A stretch of DNA of 64,000 nucleotides from Methylosarcina fibrata AML-C10 (lineage in GTDB: Bacteria > Pseudomonadota > Gammaproteobacteria > Methylococcales > Methylomonadaceae): positions 3,083,450 through 3,147,449 of the forward strand of contig NZ_KB889965.1 of NCBI RefSeq assembly GCF_000372865.1. The letters are read 5' to 3'. The notes below the pieces were generated by a model. That model did not search any database, was not told the DNA's origin, and saw only the letters and a list, made by a program, of their open reading frames with translations. The number at the start of each line of letters is the position of its first letter. The stretch's first letter is position 1. Positions 41,344 through 57,664 of this stretch are shown here, in pieces. Made by a program: the position numbers and the translations under genes.

Positions 41344-42222
41344 TTAATCGCCCTGTCCGCCCATCGCTTCCGCCAGCCTCCGCACCTTGTTTTGGATGAT
41401 ACGGGTATTCTCCGGCCCCAGACGCAGCATCTGTTTATGCACCGGATTCAGGGCTTCGAGGGCTGGATCGGCAAATTTATACAGTACCGACGGCCGGACC
41501 ACGGCGATGCGTTCGGTAATGATCGGTGCCGAGATCATCTCCGCTGCCGCTTTTCTGAAAAGATCCTCCAACTGGTAACCTTCGGGATAGCCGAATTCGG
41601 CATAAATCTCCAGCAACAGCGGCCGGACCTTTTTGTAAAGCGCCAGGGCGGCCTGCTCGTCCACGGCCGCGATCGCCGCCGCCAGCGCATCGTAGCGATG
41701 ATAGCCGGCCGGCGCGATAAACAGGCCGTCCGCATCCTGGGCAACGGCGAACGGCTGGGCCGGTTTGAGAAAGCGCATGTGTTTTTCCAGCCGGGATCCC
41801 TGAGAAAAATCGTTGACAATCCGCAGGAATTTTCTCAGCATCTGCGGAGTATCAAACCAGGGAAGCAGCGAGGGGGACAATTTGAGCAGTTCCTCGCGAA
41901 CGAAGCCGTCGCTGTCGTCGAGCGCCGGCAGGGCGGCTTCTTCCTGTTCCGAATCGGCCGGAACGTTTTCGGGAACGGGTTCCGGCCCTCCTTCGGCCAT
42001 GTCCGGAACATCGGACTCAGGCGGCAGCGGCAGGCTTTGGGTTTCATGTTCCATCGGACGAACGGTCTGCTTTCCATTAAAATTCAGACTAAAATAAATC
42101 CATCCGGCGACCAGCAGGATCAAGAATACGATGATCATGAGCGCCGGCAGTCCGCGCGACTTCTTTTTTCCAACCGGATGATAGCGGCCGGAATTGAATT
42201 GAGTCTGACGATAACGCCTCAT
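41344..42222 (-). CDS. DUF3014 domain membrane protein
   Basis: 292 residues. A short basic N-terminus, one membrane helix (~25-46), an acidic Pro/Glu linker (~55-105) and the DUF3014 domain with DFSQGSRLEKHMRFLKP and YHRYDALAAAIAAVD. Divergent from gspA. Function unknown; probably periplasmic domain. Confidence 0.85.
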   Translation of the reverse strand: MRRYRQTQFNSGRYHPVGKKKSRGLPALMIIVFLILLVAGWIYFSLNFNGKQTVRPMEHETQSLPLPPESDVPDMAEGGPEPVPENVPADSEQEEAALPALDDSDGFVREELLKLSPSLLPWFDTPQMLRKFLRIVNDFSQGSRLEKHMRFLKPAQPFAVAQDADGLFIAPAGYHRYDALAAAIAAVDEQAALALYKKVRPLLLEIYAEFGYPEGYQLEDLFRKAAAEMISAPIITERIAVVRPSVLYKFADPALEALNPVHKQMLRLGPENTRIIQNKVRRLAEAMGGQGD

Positions 42223-42292
42223 GTTTAAAGACCTTCTCCGGAGGTTGGGTTACAATAACCGAAATTGTTTTCGAGCCACCTGATTTTTAGCC

Positions 42293-43945
42293 TTGTACAA
42301 TCAATATTTCCATTTTACAGAACTGCCGTTTTCCATAGCGCCCGATCCGCACTTCATGTACATGAGCGCCCGCCATCAGGAAGGACTGGCGCACCTGCTC
42401 TACGGGATCACGGTCGGCGGCGGCTTTGTCGCGTTAACGGGCGAAGTCGGTACCGGTAAGACCACCCTGTGCCACTGTTTGTTGCAGGAGTTGCCTCAAA
42501 ATATCGATATCGCCTTGATATTGAATCCCAAGATGAACGCCATCGAATTGCTGGCGACCATTTGCGACGAACTGGCCATCGCTTACGACCAAAGCCGGAC
42601 CTCGCTAAAAACGCTGGTCGACGCTCTGAACCAGCATCTTCTGGCCGCGCACGCCGGCGGCAGACGCACCGTTTTGCTGATCGACGAAGCGCAGAATTTG
42701 AGCATGGAAGTATTGGAACAGATTCGCTTGCTGACCAACCTCGAAACCACGAAAGCCAAATTGCTGCAAATCATCCTGGTGGGCCAGCCCGAACTGAAAA
42801 CGCTGCTGAAACGCAAGGAATTGCGCCAGTTGAACCAGAGAATTACGGCCCGCTATCATTTGCTGCCGCTCACCCTGACGGAAACCCGGGCCTACATTCG
42901 CCATCGGCTTCAGGTTTGCAACGGCAGCCCCGATCTCTTCAAGGACAGCGCCATCCGCAAAATCTATCGGTTGTCTTCGGGCATTCCCAGAATCATCAAC
43001 ATTCTGTGCGATCGCGCCTTGCTCGGCGCTTACGCCAACGATACCCCGGTCATTACCCCCGGCATCGTGGAAGTGGCCGCTCGCGAAACCCTGCCGCAGG
43101 ACAACCGTACCAGAACACGGACGGTTGCATTGCTCGCATCGTTATTGCTGGGCGGACTGGTCTTCGGAGTCTACCACTACAAAGACGCCCTGAAGCATCT
43201 GGCGACGTCGAAATCGAGCCTCGTCGCCATCGCAAAATCGCCGCAAAAAGCGATGCCATCGTCTCCGGCCGTGCCTGTGAAAGCGGCCGTCAAGGCGGTT
43301 CCCGTAGTTCCCAAACCTGCGCCGCCTCCGGTCAAATTCGACGCCTGGCTGACCAACCCGGAACTGACGCTGAATGCGGCCATGAAAAACGCGCTTAAAC
43401 TGCTGGGGCAGACGTCTCCGGCGCCGGTTCCGCTCGATTGCGAATCGCTCGCGGCCATCGGTTTCAACTGCCTGATCGGCCGAGCCAACTGGAAGGACTT
43501 GCTGACGATCAACCGTCCCGTCATTCTGGAGTTTCCCATCGATGCCGAGACGAAGCGCCACGCCTTGCTCGCCGGCATTCGCGACGGCCAACCGGTCATC
43601 CATCACGACAAGGATCTGAATTTTCCGCTGGCGGATCTGCTCAGCTACTGGAACGGTTATTATCTGATCCTCTGGCAGTCGCCGATTCCGGACATGAAGA
43701 TGATCTATCTGGGACAAACCTCCGACAACGTGCTCTGGCTTCGCCAGCAACTGGCCGCTTTCGACGGTCTCAACCCGCCGGTCAAACAACCCCGCTTTTT
43801 CGACAGGGGGTTGATCAGCCGGATAAGAAACTTTCAGCGCGCCCATCATTTGTACGAAGATGGCAAAGTGGGACTGCAAACCATCTTCTATCTGGATAAC
43901 CAATCGGACTCCAAATCCATACCCCGTTTAATTACCAGCCATTAA
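42293..43945 (+). CDS. gspA: General secretion pathway protein A (ExeA-like ATPase with peptidoglycan-binding domain)
   Basis: 550 residues with a TTG start, accepted because the family begins MYxxxF..PFSI.PDP. AAA+ ATPase with Walker A GEVGTGKTT (~48-56) and Walker B VLLIDEAQN, one membrane helix (~270-290), a periplasmic C39-peptidase-like region and a C-terminal peptidoglycan-binding motif (ISRIRNFQRAHHLYEDGKVG). With GspB it helps place the type II secretin through the cell wall. Four bases before gspB. Confidence 0.92.
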   Translation: MYNQYFHFTELPFSIAPDPHFMYMSARHQEGLAHLLYGITVGGGFVALTGEVGTGKTTLCHCLLQELPQNIDIALILNPKMNAIELLATICDELAIAYDQSRTSLKTLVDALNQHLLAAHAGGRRTVLLIDEAQNLSMEVLEQIRLLTNLETTKAKLLQIILVGQPELKTLLKRKELRQLNQRITARYHLLPLTLTETRAYIRHRLQVCNGSPDLFKDSAIRKIYRLSSGIPRIINILCDRALLGAYANDTPVITPGIVEVAARETLPQDNRTRTRTVALLASLLLGGLVFGVYHYKDALKHLATSKSSLVAIAKSPQKAMPSSPAVPVKAAVKAVPVVPKPAPPPVKFDAWLTNPELTLNAAMKNALKLLGQTSPAPVPLDCESLAAIGFNCLIGRANWKDLLTINRPVILEFPIDAETKRHALLAGIRDGQPVIHHDKDLNFPLADLLSYWNGYYLILWQSPIPDMKMIYLGQTSDNVLWLRQQLAAFDGLNPPVKQPRFFDRGLISRIRNFQRAHHLYEDGKVGLQTIFYLDNQSDSKSIPRLITSH

Positions 43946-43949
43946 CGCC

Positions 43950-44756
43950 ATGTCCTATATTCTTAACGCCTTACGCAAATCGGAGCAGGAACGCCAGGCC
44001 AGGCAGCCTGAAACGGCTACCGAACGGATCCTTCTGCCGCAGCGCAAGCCAAAGCGCAAAACCGCGCTCTGGATTGCCGCCATTCTGTTAAGTAATTTGC
44101 TGATAATCAGCGGTTTTGTCTGGCTTAGCTCCCGCAAAACCGCGTCCACGCCGGCCGCTCCCAAGGCACCGGCCACCGCTCGAGAGGAAACGACCGCCCG
44201 CACGCCGCCTCAGCCTTCGGCAGCTCATCCGGGCAAACCTTCCGCGCCGCCGGCCCCGGCGAAAGAGCCGGCCTCGGCTTCCATCGCGGAACAGGCGGCG
44301 GTCAATCTGCCGCCGAAGAATCCGTTGCCTTCGAAAGCGGGCAATGCCAGAAAAACCATTGCCGCCCGCTCGCCGGAAGCGGCTAAAGCCGGAAATAACG
44401 GCTTCATGACCCGGCCGGACCCGATCAAGCCGGCGGCAAAACAAACCCCTCCTCCAGCGAATCCCGGCGCGAACGAAGCAACCGCAGCGGCACCGGCCGA
44501 ACCTCAACGAATTCCGTTCCTGGAGGAGCTGCCGTACGACGTCCGCCAGTCGATTCCGAAAATGACGGTGAACGTTTTCGTCTATTCTCCAAACGTTACC
44601 GAAAGCTTTGTCGTCATCAACATGGAGAAATATAAAACCGGCCAGTTCACCAGAGATTCGGTGGAACTCAAGGAAATCCGGGCCGACAGCCTGATCGCCC
44701 GTTACCATGACCAAATTTTCCGGCTCGGACGCCCCGGACCGCAGCGAAGCGAGTGA
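43950..44756 (+). CDS. gspB: General secretion pathway protein B
   Basis: 268 residues. The N-terminal MSYILNALRKSEQERQ is the GspB signature. One membrane helix (~41-60), a long Ala/Pro-rich periplasmic linker (~65-185) and the conserved C-terminal domain (LPYDVRQSIPKMTVNVFVYS). Partner of GspA; no other type II secretion genes are in this window. Confidence 0.92.
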   Translation: MSYILNALRKSEQERQARQPETATERILLPQRKPKRKTALWIAAILLSNLLIISGFVWLSSRKTASTPAAPKAPATAREETTARTPPQPSAAHPGKPSAPPAPAKEPASASIAEQAAVNLPPKNPLPSKAGNARKTIAARSPEAAKAGNNGFMTRPDPIKPAAKQTPPPANPGANEATAAAPAEPQRIPFLEELPYDVRQSIPKMTVNVFVYSPNVTESFVVINMEKYKTGQFTRDSVELKEIRADSLIARYHDQIFRLGRPGPQRSE

Positions 44757-44986
44757 TTGACGGATAAGGAAAAAACCGAAACCGAATCGGTACGGACTCG
44801 TCCGGCAACCGGTCCGGTGCCGCCTTCCCCATGATTGCCGTTTCTTGCCCGCCTCCGAGCCATCGCAAACTCGGCCTCAGGCCCTAAGTTTGACCGAAAC
44901 GACAATATCCTCACTCTTTGTATCCATTTAACCCAAAATTATTTACACTACACCCATCATAAGCGGCTACTTCCGGCAATGCGGTA

Positions 44987-46990
44987 ATGACTCTCAAACC
45001 TCTTCTATGCTTTTTCCTGGCGGGCTCGCTGATGCCCGCCATTCTGGCTGCCGAAGAGAAGACCGTGTACGACATGGAAATAGAGGACTTGATGAACGTC
45101 ACCGTCACTTCGGCCGCTAAAAAAGCTCAGCCGTTGTCCGACGTCAGCGCCGCCATTTTCGTCATCAGCAACGAAGACATCAAGCGCTCGGGCGCCACCA
45201 ATCTGCCCGACGCCTTGCGCATGGCGCCCGGCATCGACGTGGCGCGCATCGATTCCAATAAATGGGCGGTCAGCTCTCGGGGGTTCAACGGACGCTTCGC
45301 CAATAAATTATTGGTGCTGATCGACGGACGCAGCATTTATACCCAATCGTTTTCCGGCGTGTACTGGGAAAACCAGGACGTCCTGATGGAGGACGTCGAC
45401 CGCATCGAAGTCATCCGAGGTCCCGGCGCCGCCCTCTGGGGCGCCAATGCGGTCAACGGCGTCATCAACATCATCACCAAACATTCCGCCGACACCCAGG
45501 GCCGGTTGGCGACGGCCGGCGGCGGTACCCAGGAGTTAGGCTTCGGCTCCTTCCGCTACGGCGCCCGGCTCGGCGACGACACGACCGGCAGGGCTTACGT
45601 GAAAGGTTTTAAACGGAACGAATTCCATCGTCCGTCCGGCACCGACGCCGGCGACGGCTGGGACAAGGTACAGGGAGGGTTCCGGGTCGACTCGCTGTGG
45701 ACGGACCGGGACGAGGCCACTTTTCAAGGCGATCTCTACCAGGGAAACATCAATCAGGAACTGGAGCTGGCCTCCCTGCAAAGCCCCGATTTTATCGAAC
45801 GCTTCGACGACACCAGCGAAACTTACGGCGGCAATGTTTTAGGCCGCGTTCATCATGCCTTTGCCGGCGGCTCCGACGCCACGGTACAACTCTACTACGA
45901 CGTTTATCATCGGACCGAAGGATTCGACAAGGAAACGCGCTACACGATCGATTTCGATTTTTTGCATCACTTTTACCTGAACGACCGGCACGAGATCACT
46001 TGGGGGCTGGGTTACCGTTACACCCGTTCGCAGAATAACTTGATCCGTTCCGATATTTTCTACGTCGATCCGGTCAGTCGAGGCGATCCTCTTTACAGCG
46101 CCTTTCTACAAGACGAAATACCGTTGTTCAAGGATTCGGTGCGGTTCAATGCCGGCTCCAAATTCGAATTCAATAATTACACGGGCTTTGAAATTCAACC
46201 CACCGCCCGACTATTGTGGGCGCCTCATCGCCAACACCGCCTCTGGGCGGCCGTCTCCAGAGCCGTCAGAACGCCTTCCGCGATCGACAGCGACTTGCAG
46301 CTTTTTGCCGAGATTCTGCCGCCGGCTTCGGCCGGCAATCCTACGCCGTTGCCCGTTGCGGTCACCGTTTACGGCAACAAAAAAGGCAAAGCCGAAGTTC
46401 TGCTGGCATACGAGATGGGCTATCGATTCACCTTTTCGAATCTTTTTTCGATGGACGCAGCGCTCTTCTATAACGACTACGAGCGGCTTCGGTCGTTCGA
46501 AGCGGGCATGCCGGTACTGAACGGCTCCGTGCTGGAACAGCCGATCCTGGCCAATAATAAAAGCAAGGGCCAGACCTACGGCTTTGAAACCTCGGTCTCC
46601 TGGACCATGACCGATTGGTGGCGTTGGGATTTGAGCTACAGCTTCATTAAAACCCATCTGAAAACCAATGATTTGTTCACGGAAGCCGTTGCTCCCCAGC
46701 AAAAGGTTTCGCTCCGCAGCTCTCTTACGCCGTGGCAAACGGTCAACTTGGATTTGTGGCTGCGCTATTGCGACAGCAGCACGGCGTTCACCATTCGAGG
46801 CCCGGTCAATATCGACAGCTATGTAACGCTCGACCTTAGGCTCGGCTGGACTCCCGTCAAAAACATAGAGTTTTCGGTCACCGGACAGAATCTCCTGGAG
46901 CGCAGTCATCTGGAGTCGGTCGGCGAAACGTTCGTCGGCGCTACGGAAGTGCCGCGCGGAGTCTACGGAAAAATCGAATGGAAATTCTAA
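44987..46990 (+). CDS. TonB-dependent outer-membrane receptor
   Basis: 667 residues. Signal peptide (~1-21). Plug domain with SAAIFVISNEDIKRSGATNL, LVLIDGRSIY and DVDRIEVIRGPGAALWGANA; the rest is a 22-strand-type barrel ending in aromatic EWKF. Substrate unknown. It is followed by a YfiR-like gene and a GGDEF-EAL hybrid kinase, an arrangement suggesting that signalling rather than only transport is involved. Confidence 0.92.
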   Translation: MTLKPLLCFFLAGSLMPAILAAEEKTVYDMEIEDLMNVTVTSAAKKAQPLSDVSAAIFVISNEDIKRSGATNLPDALRMAPGIDVARIDSNKWAVSSRGFNGRFANKLLVLIDGRSIYTQSFSGVYWENQDVLMEDVDRIEVIRGPGAALWGANAVNGVINIITKHSADTQGRLATAGGGTQELGFGSFRYGARLGDDTTGRAYVKGFKRNEFHRPSGTDAGDGWDKVQGGFRVDSLWTDRDEATFQGDLYQGNINQELELASLQSPDFIERFDDTSETYGGNVLGRVHHAFAGGSDATVQLYYDVYHRTEGFDKETRYTIDFDFLHHFYLNDRHEITWGLGYRYTRSQNNLIRSDIFYVDPVSRGDPLYSAFLQDEIPLFKDSVRFNAGSKFEFNNYTGFEIQPTARLLWAPHRQHRLWAAVSRAVRTPSAIDSDLQLFAEILPPASAGNPTPLPVAVTVYGNKKGKAEVLLAYEMGYRFTFSNLFSMDAALFYNDYERLRSFEAGMPVLNGSVLEQPILANNKSKGQTYGFETSVSWTMTDWWRWDLSYSFIKTHLKTNDLFTEAVAPQQKVSLRSSLTPWQTVNLDLWLRYCDSSTAFTIRGPVNIDSYVTLDLRLGWTPVKNIEFSVTGQNLLERSHLESVGETFVGATEVPRGVYGKIEWKF

Positions 46991-46994
46991 CGTC

Positions 46995-47642
46995 ATGCCG
47001 GCCCGGCGGTTCCGGCTCCATGCCATCCTGCCGTATGGAATGACGGCCGCCATGCTATGGACTCCAAGGTCAGGCAAAGACCGCGCTCCATCGGGCGGAA
47101 AAAGGCATTTCCTCGGCCCATTGCATTTTCTGCTGTTTCTTGTCTTTATTCTGATGATTTCCGCTGCTTCCGAATCCGTGGAAATCATGGAAGAATACGA
47201 CGTCAAGACGGCTCTGACTTTAAATCTCGCCGTTTTGACCGAATGGCCGGAGGGAACTTTTGCCAGGTCCGACTCACCCGTCAACCTCTGCGTTATCGGC
47301 AATACGATCGTCCAGGAAGCCTTTAGTCGAATTTCCGACAAAAAGGTGGGAAGCCGGGGGCTTATCGTTTCGGACGTGACCCGCTCCAGAAATTTTGATC
47401 AGTGCCATATCCTGTTCCATGGCACTCAGGATAGAATCCGGTTATCTCAGGTCTATGACGCCACGGTGGGAAAGCCTATTTTGACGATCGACGACGTCGA
47501 GCATCTGTCGACCTTCAAAAGCATCGTCAATCTGCAAAAAGGCGACGACAAGATGGAACTGTACATCAACCTGAACCTGGCCGAACGGGCCGGATTAAAA
47601 ATCAGCTCGCGCGTTTTAAAGTTGGCCCATATCGTTCCATAG
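46995..47642 (+). CDS. YfiR-like periplasmic protein (DUF4154)
   Basis: 215 residues as drawn from the ATG at 46995, 4 bases after the receptor stop; an internal ATG at 47040 may be the real start. Hydrophobic signal (~42-58) then the YfiR domain: YDVKTALTLNLAVLTEWPEG, NLCVIGN, ILTIDDVEHL, INLNLAERAGLKISSRVLKLA. YfiR represses a diguanylate cyclase in the periplasm in Pseudomonas; the next gene encodes a membrane protein with GGDEF, a plausible target. Confidence 0.85.
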   Translation: MPARRFRLHAILPYGMTAAMLWTPRSGKDRAPSGGKRHFLGPLHFLLFLVFILMISAASESVEIMEEYDVKTALTLNLAVLTEWPEGTFARSDSPVNLCVIGNTIVQEAFSRISDKKVGSRGLIVSDVTRSRNFDQCHILFHGTQDRIRLSQVYDATVGKPILTIDDVEHLSTFKSIVNLQKGDDKMELYINLNLAERAGLKISSRVLKLAHIVP

Positions 47643-47664
47643 ACGCCCAAACGGATAGATATTT

Positions 47665-52689
<5,025 letters not shown>

Positions 52690-52835
52690 AAAAATCCGGT
52701 TTTTCCGTTCCGGAAGAGGCCGGAGTCCGGTGGCACCGTAACCTGTCGTACCGTAAAGCATTTCCTGCCATGCGCCCTTCAAAACAGCACAAACGGCCAT
52801 GCTGCGTCTGCACCGATCCTGTGCAGTCTTTCTTA

Positions 52836-52874
52836 CGCCCGTTATCGATGACTTTCAGCCATCGATAACGGGCG
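52836..52874. terminator. Two-way hairpin between convergent genes
   Basis: CGCCCGTTATCGATG (52836-52850), loop ACTTTCAGC, perfect 15-base complement (52860-52874). It stands between the hybrid kinase end and the stop of the DUF5765-like gene (52888). No long T run, so it could instead be a dispersed palindrome. Confidence 0.6.
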
Positions 52875-52887
52875 GGCCGTCAGTTGG

Positions 52888-53658
52888 TTATGTCTGCTCC
52901 AGAGGCTCCAGCTCGCGAACGCCGATCTTCTTGTAAAAAAACCAGTTTTTGACGTGCAGATGTTTTCGGATCGGTGTTTTGATGACCGACACGCAGAGCG
53001 CGATCGAAAACAGGCACCAGACCGCCGCGTATTCGTTGGGGTCCGAGGTGGTGATGTCGGAAATCCACGGTCCGATCAGGTAGTGAAAGCCGACAAAACG
53101 CCAGGAGCCGTATATCGCCGGCAGGTAAAAGGATACCAGGATATAGGTGAACGCATGAAGTCCCCAATCGAAGCCGAACAGCCAGCTCTGGGGGCCGGAC
53201 ATCAGGCCGTTCAGCGGCATCTGCCAGGCGATGTGCCAGTCGCCCGAAACCGAGCAAACGGTCGGGCCGCAGAAGCCTTCGACGCCGACGATGCAGGAGC
53301 CGGCCCAAGCGAAAGGGTACATCTTGACCAGCATGGTAATCGAGCCGATCGCGCAGATGGCGTAAACGGTCGTGCGGATTTTGAGTTTGACGCCTTCCGG
53401 AATAAAGTACATGGCGACCATATTGACGAAAAACGGCTGAAACGCAACGTGCAGATAACCGAATAAGGTCAGAATCTGATTTTTCGGATTACCGCACAAA
53501 TCGATGTAGACATAGGTCGCAGCCTGCAATAATTCCATCAGCGCGAAATAAGTCAACGGAATCCACAGTTCTCTGGATTCCCCCTTGGCCGCGACGTAAG
53601 CCGCGGTGCTGAGCCCGGCAGCAGCTAGAACGCCGGACGCTTCTCCACTCCAACACAT
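52888..53658 (-). CDS. Multi-pass membrane protein, DUF5765 type
   Basis: 256 residues. Starts MCWSGEASGVLAAAGL, the hallmark of this family, with about seven hydrophobic helices and scattered Cys (CGNPK, CIVGVEGFCGPTVC). I associate this family with methanotrophs and related bacteria, which is the main taxonomic hint here. Function unknown. Single gene; an AT-rich upstream region (53660-53700) likely holds its promoter. Confidence 0.75.
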   Translation of the reverse strand: MCWSGEASGVLAAAGLSTAAYVAAKGESRELWIPLTYFALMELLQAATYVYIDLCGNPKNQILTLFGYLHVAFQPFFVNMVAMYFIPEGVKLKIRTTVYAICAIGSITMLVKMYPFAWAGSCIVGVEGFCGPTVCSVSGDWHIAWQMPLNGLMSGPQSWLFGFDWGLHAFTYILVSFYLPAIYGSWRFVGFHYLIGPWISDITTSDPNEYAAVWCLFSIALCVSVIKTPIRKHLHVKNWFFYKKIGVRELEPLEQT

Positions 53659-53921
53659 AATACTGAACCTTACTTTTTATAATAGTTATTAAATAAGCTG
53701 TATAGCCTCCTCAATTCGCTGACGCGCCGATGTGGTAAAAATCCTGCAATTTCATGCTCGCAAACACGTTAAGAAATGCAGGAATCCGGAAATTCCGGAG
53801 AATTTTTGCAAAAAATCAGCGCGGTCAACGAGGGAGTTATTTTATTACAGAGAATGAAGTAGAAAAAGCGGTGATGCGGCAACAGCCAGAGGTTCTTGCC
53901 GCGTGGGAAAAGAGAAGCGAT

Positions 53922-54605
53922 TCAGGCGGGCCATGCGTCTCGGTCGATGTAAACATCAGCCGGATTGTTCGGCGCAATCGAAGCCACCGGCAACTCCAGA
54001 CCCTGCCGCCACTGCCTTACCGCATCCTGTTTGCTTTTGCCGGTAATCAGAAAGATTAATTCATGGGTATCACTCAAGGCTCCGGCGCTGATCGAAACTC
54101 TTTCCGGCGGCGGTTTCGGCGAGTTGTATACGGCGTGCGCGAGTTCGTTCCGGGGATGGACATGCCCCGGAAATAAACTGGCGGTATGGCCGTCTTCGCC
54201 CATGCCGAGCAGAACCATGTCAAACGGCAGCGCTTCGGCAACGGTTTGCCGATAGCGTTCGGCCGCCGTTTCGGGACCCAGCTCGGCAGAAATGGTAAAA
54301 ATTTGCGCAGCGGGTATGGCGACCTCGGCCAGAAAAGCCTGCGTCGCCATGACGCTGTTTCTGTCGGCGTGACCCTCCGGCAGACAGCGTTCGTCGCCGT
54401 AATAAATATGCCATTTCGACCAGTCCGTCTCGGCCTTCGCCAGCAAGCGGTAGACTTTTTCCGGCGTGCTGCCGCCGGCCAATACCAGCTTGAACCGCCC
54501 TCGCTCGGCCAGGGCCCGTGCGGCGGCGGCCAGTATCTGGCGACAGGCGGCTTCGGCCACCTGGTCGGCGGTTTCCATTAAATGCCAGCGGCTGTTGGGT
54601 TGCAT
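53922..54605 (-). CDS. pgl: 6-phosphogluconolactonase
   Basis: 227 residues, DevB type. KLVLAGGSTPEKVY, YYGDERCLPEGHADRNS and LLGMGEDGHTASLFPG are family signatures. Second step of the oxidative pentose phosphate or Entner-Doudoroff route. Its ATG abuts the zwf stop with no gap. Confidence 0.95.
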   Translation of the reverse strand: MQPNSRWHLMETADQVAEAACRQILAAAARALAERGRFKLVLAGGSTPEKVYRLLAKAETDWSKWHIYYGDERCLPEGHADRNSVMATQAFLAEVAIPAAQIFTISAELGPETAAERYRQTVAEALPFDMVLLGMGEDGHTASLFPGHVHPRNELAHAVYNSPKPPPERVSISAGALSDTHELIFLITGKSKQDAVRQWRQGLELPVASIAPNNPADVYIDRDAWPA

Positions 54606-56090
54606 CTATTGACACTCCGGAGTCAGGGTGCTGCGCCAGGATTGGCTTTCTTTATCGAATAAACGGCTGTCTTCCGGCCCCCAGGAGCCGGCGGAATAGG
54701 TGGCGATGTAATCGCGTTCGATGGCCCAGGTCTGCAAAATGGGATCGACGATGCGCCAGGCGTATTCCACTTCGTCAAAGCGGAGGAACAAGGACCGGTC
54801 GCCTTTGAGTACTTCCAGCAATAAATCTTCATAGGCGTCGATCGCTTTTTCGTCGCTATTCCGGAAACTGGCATCCAGGCTGGTGGTACGCGTGCTCATC
54901 TCCAGTCCGGGCTCTTTTACCGTCATTTCGACGCGGATGCATTCCTGCGGCTGAATGCCCAAGAGCACCCAGTTGGGGTTCATGCACTGGACATTGGTGT
55001 CCCGGAAAAATTGCAGCGGCGGATGCCGGAAACAGATGGAAATGCTCGACTGCGCTTTGGCCAGCCGTTTGCCGGTACGCAAATAAAACGGCACGCCGCG
55101 CCAGCGCCAGTTGTCGATGTACAATTTCATTGAGGCATAGGTTTCGGTGACGCTGTCCGGCGGAATGTGCTCTTCCTGGAGGTAGCCGTCGACTTTTTCG
55201 CCCTTGATCGTTCCTCTGGCGTATTGGCCACGGAAGGCATGCGCATGCACCGCTTCTTTGGGAATCGGCCGGATCGATTTCAAAACCTTCACTTTCTCGT
55301 CGCGCAAGGCTTCGGCGCCCATCGAAACCGGCGGCTCCATCGCGACCAGAGTCAACAATTGCAGCAGATGGCTTTGCAGCATGTCTCTCAGGGCGCCGGC
55401 GCTGTTGTAGTATTCGCCGCGGCTGTCGATACCGATGTCCTCGGAATGGGTAATCTGGATATGGTCGATGTAATTGCGGTTCCAGAGCGGTTCCAGCATC
55501 ACGTTGGCGAAGCGGAACACCAGCACGTTCTGCACCATGCCTTTGCCCAGATAATGGTCGATGCGGTAGATCTGTTCCTCGTTCAGATAATGGCTGATGC
55601 GTTTTTGCAGCGCCTGAGCGCTGTCGAGATCGTAGCCGAACGGCTTTTCGATGATCACTCGGCGCCAGCCGTATTCTTCGTCGAACAGGTCGTGCTTGCT
55701 GAGCGATTCCATGACCGTACCGAAATCGGACGGGCTGATCGAAAGATAAAAAGCGATATTCTTCGAAAAATGGTTTTGTCCGGTCAGGACGTCGGCCAGT
55801 TCCCGGTAGCATTCCTCCTGTTCCAGATCGCCCCGGTGATAATACATGCGTTCGCAAAAACGCTGAAAAACGGTTTCGTCGACGGCTTCCCGAGTTTTCG
55901 CCTGGATCATTTCCTTGACCTGGGCCAGCCAGGTCGCCTGATCCCAGGGACGGCGGCCGATGGCTATGATGCGGGTGCCGTCGGGAAGATGCCGGGCGGC
56001 ATCGAGATGGTACAGCGCCGGCATCAGTTTGGTCCGGGAAAGATTCCCGGTGGCGCCAAAGATCACATAGGCACAAGGTTCTGCTTTCAT
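54606..56090 (-). CDS. zwf: Glucose-6-phosphate 1-dehydrogenase
   Basis: 494 residues from the ATG at 56090 (MKAEPCAYVIFGATGNLSR); a longer frame upstream overlaps gnd and is rejected. NADP/NAD Rossmann GATGNLSRTK, VIIEKPFGYDL, and the substrate motif RIDHYLGKG. The usual motif is DHYLGK-[EQK], so Gly in the last position is atypical. Rest of the protein looks intact. Middle gene of gnd-zwf-pgl. Confidence 0.95.
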   Translation of the reverse strand: MKAEPCAYVIFGATGNLSRTKLMPALYHLDAARHLPDGTRIIAIGRRPWDQATWLAQVKEMIQAKTREAVDETVFQRFCERMYYHRGDLEQEECYRELADVLTGQNHFSKNIAFYLSISPSDFGTVMESLSKHDLFDEEYGWRRVIIEKPFGYDLDSAQALQKRISHYLNEEQIYRIDHYLGKGMVQNVLVFRFANVMLEPLWNRNYIDHIQITHSEDIGIDSRGEYYNSAGALRDMLQSHLLQLLTLVAMEPPVSMGAEALRDEKVKVLKSIRPIPKEAVHAHAFRGQYARGTIKGEKVDGYLQEEHIPPDSVTETYASMKLYIDNWRWRGVPFYLRTGKRLAKAQSSISICFRHPPLQFFRDTNVQCMNPNWVLLGIQPQECIRVEMTVKEPGLEMSTRTTSLDASFRNSDEKAIDAYEDLLLEVLKGDRSLFLRFDEVEYAWRIVDPILQTWAIERDYIATYSAGSWGPEDSRLFDKESQSWRSTLTPECQ

Positions 56091-56127
56091 ATCCGGGAAT
56101 CGCTCAATAATTGGAAAGAGGGCTGGA

Positions 56128-57573
<1,446 letters not shown>

Positions 57574-57664
57574 ATTCGCCTCCGCGGTAAATGTGGCTAT
57601 CGACTGCCGAAAATTCTAACATGTAGTCGGCGGGCCGCGCCGAAAAATGCGCGGCATGGCCTTT

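Noticed and set aside
53754-54059. A 101-codon plus-strand gene upstream of pgl
   Set aside because: Its second half overlaps the pgl 3' end in antisense and the first half shows no motif or ribosome site.
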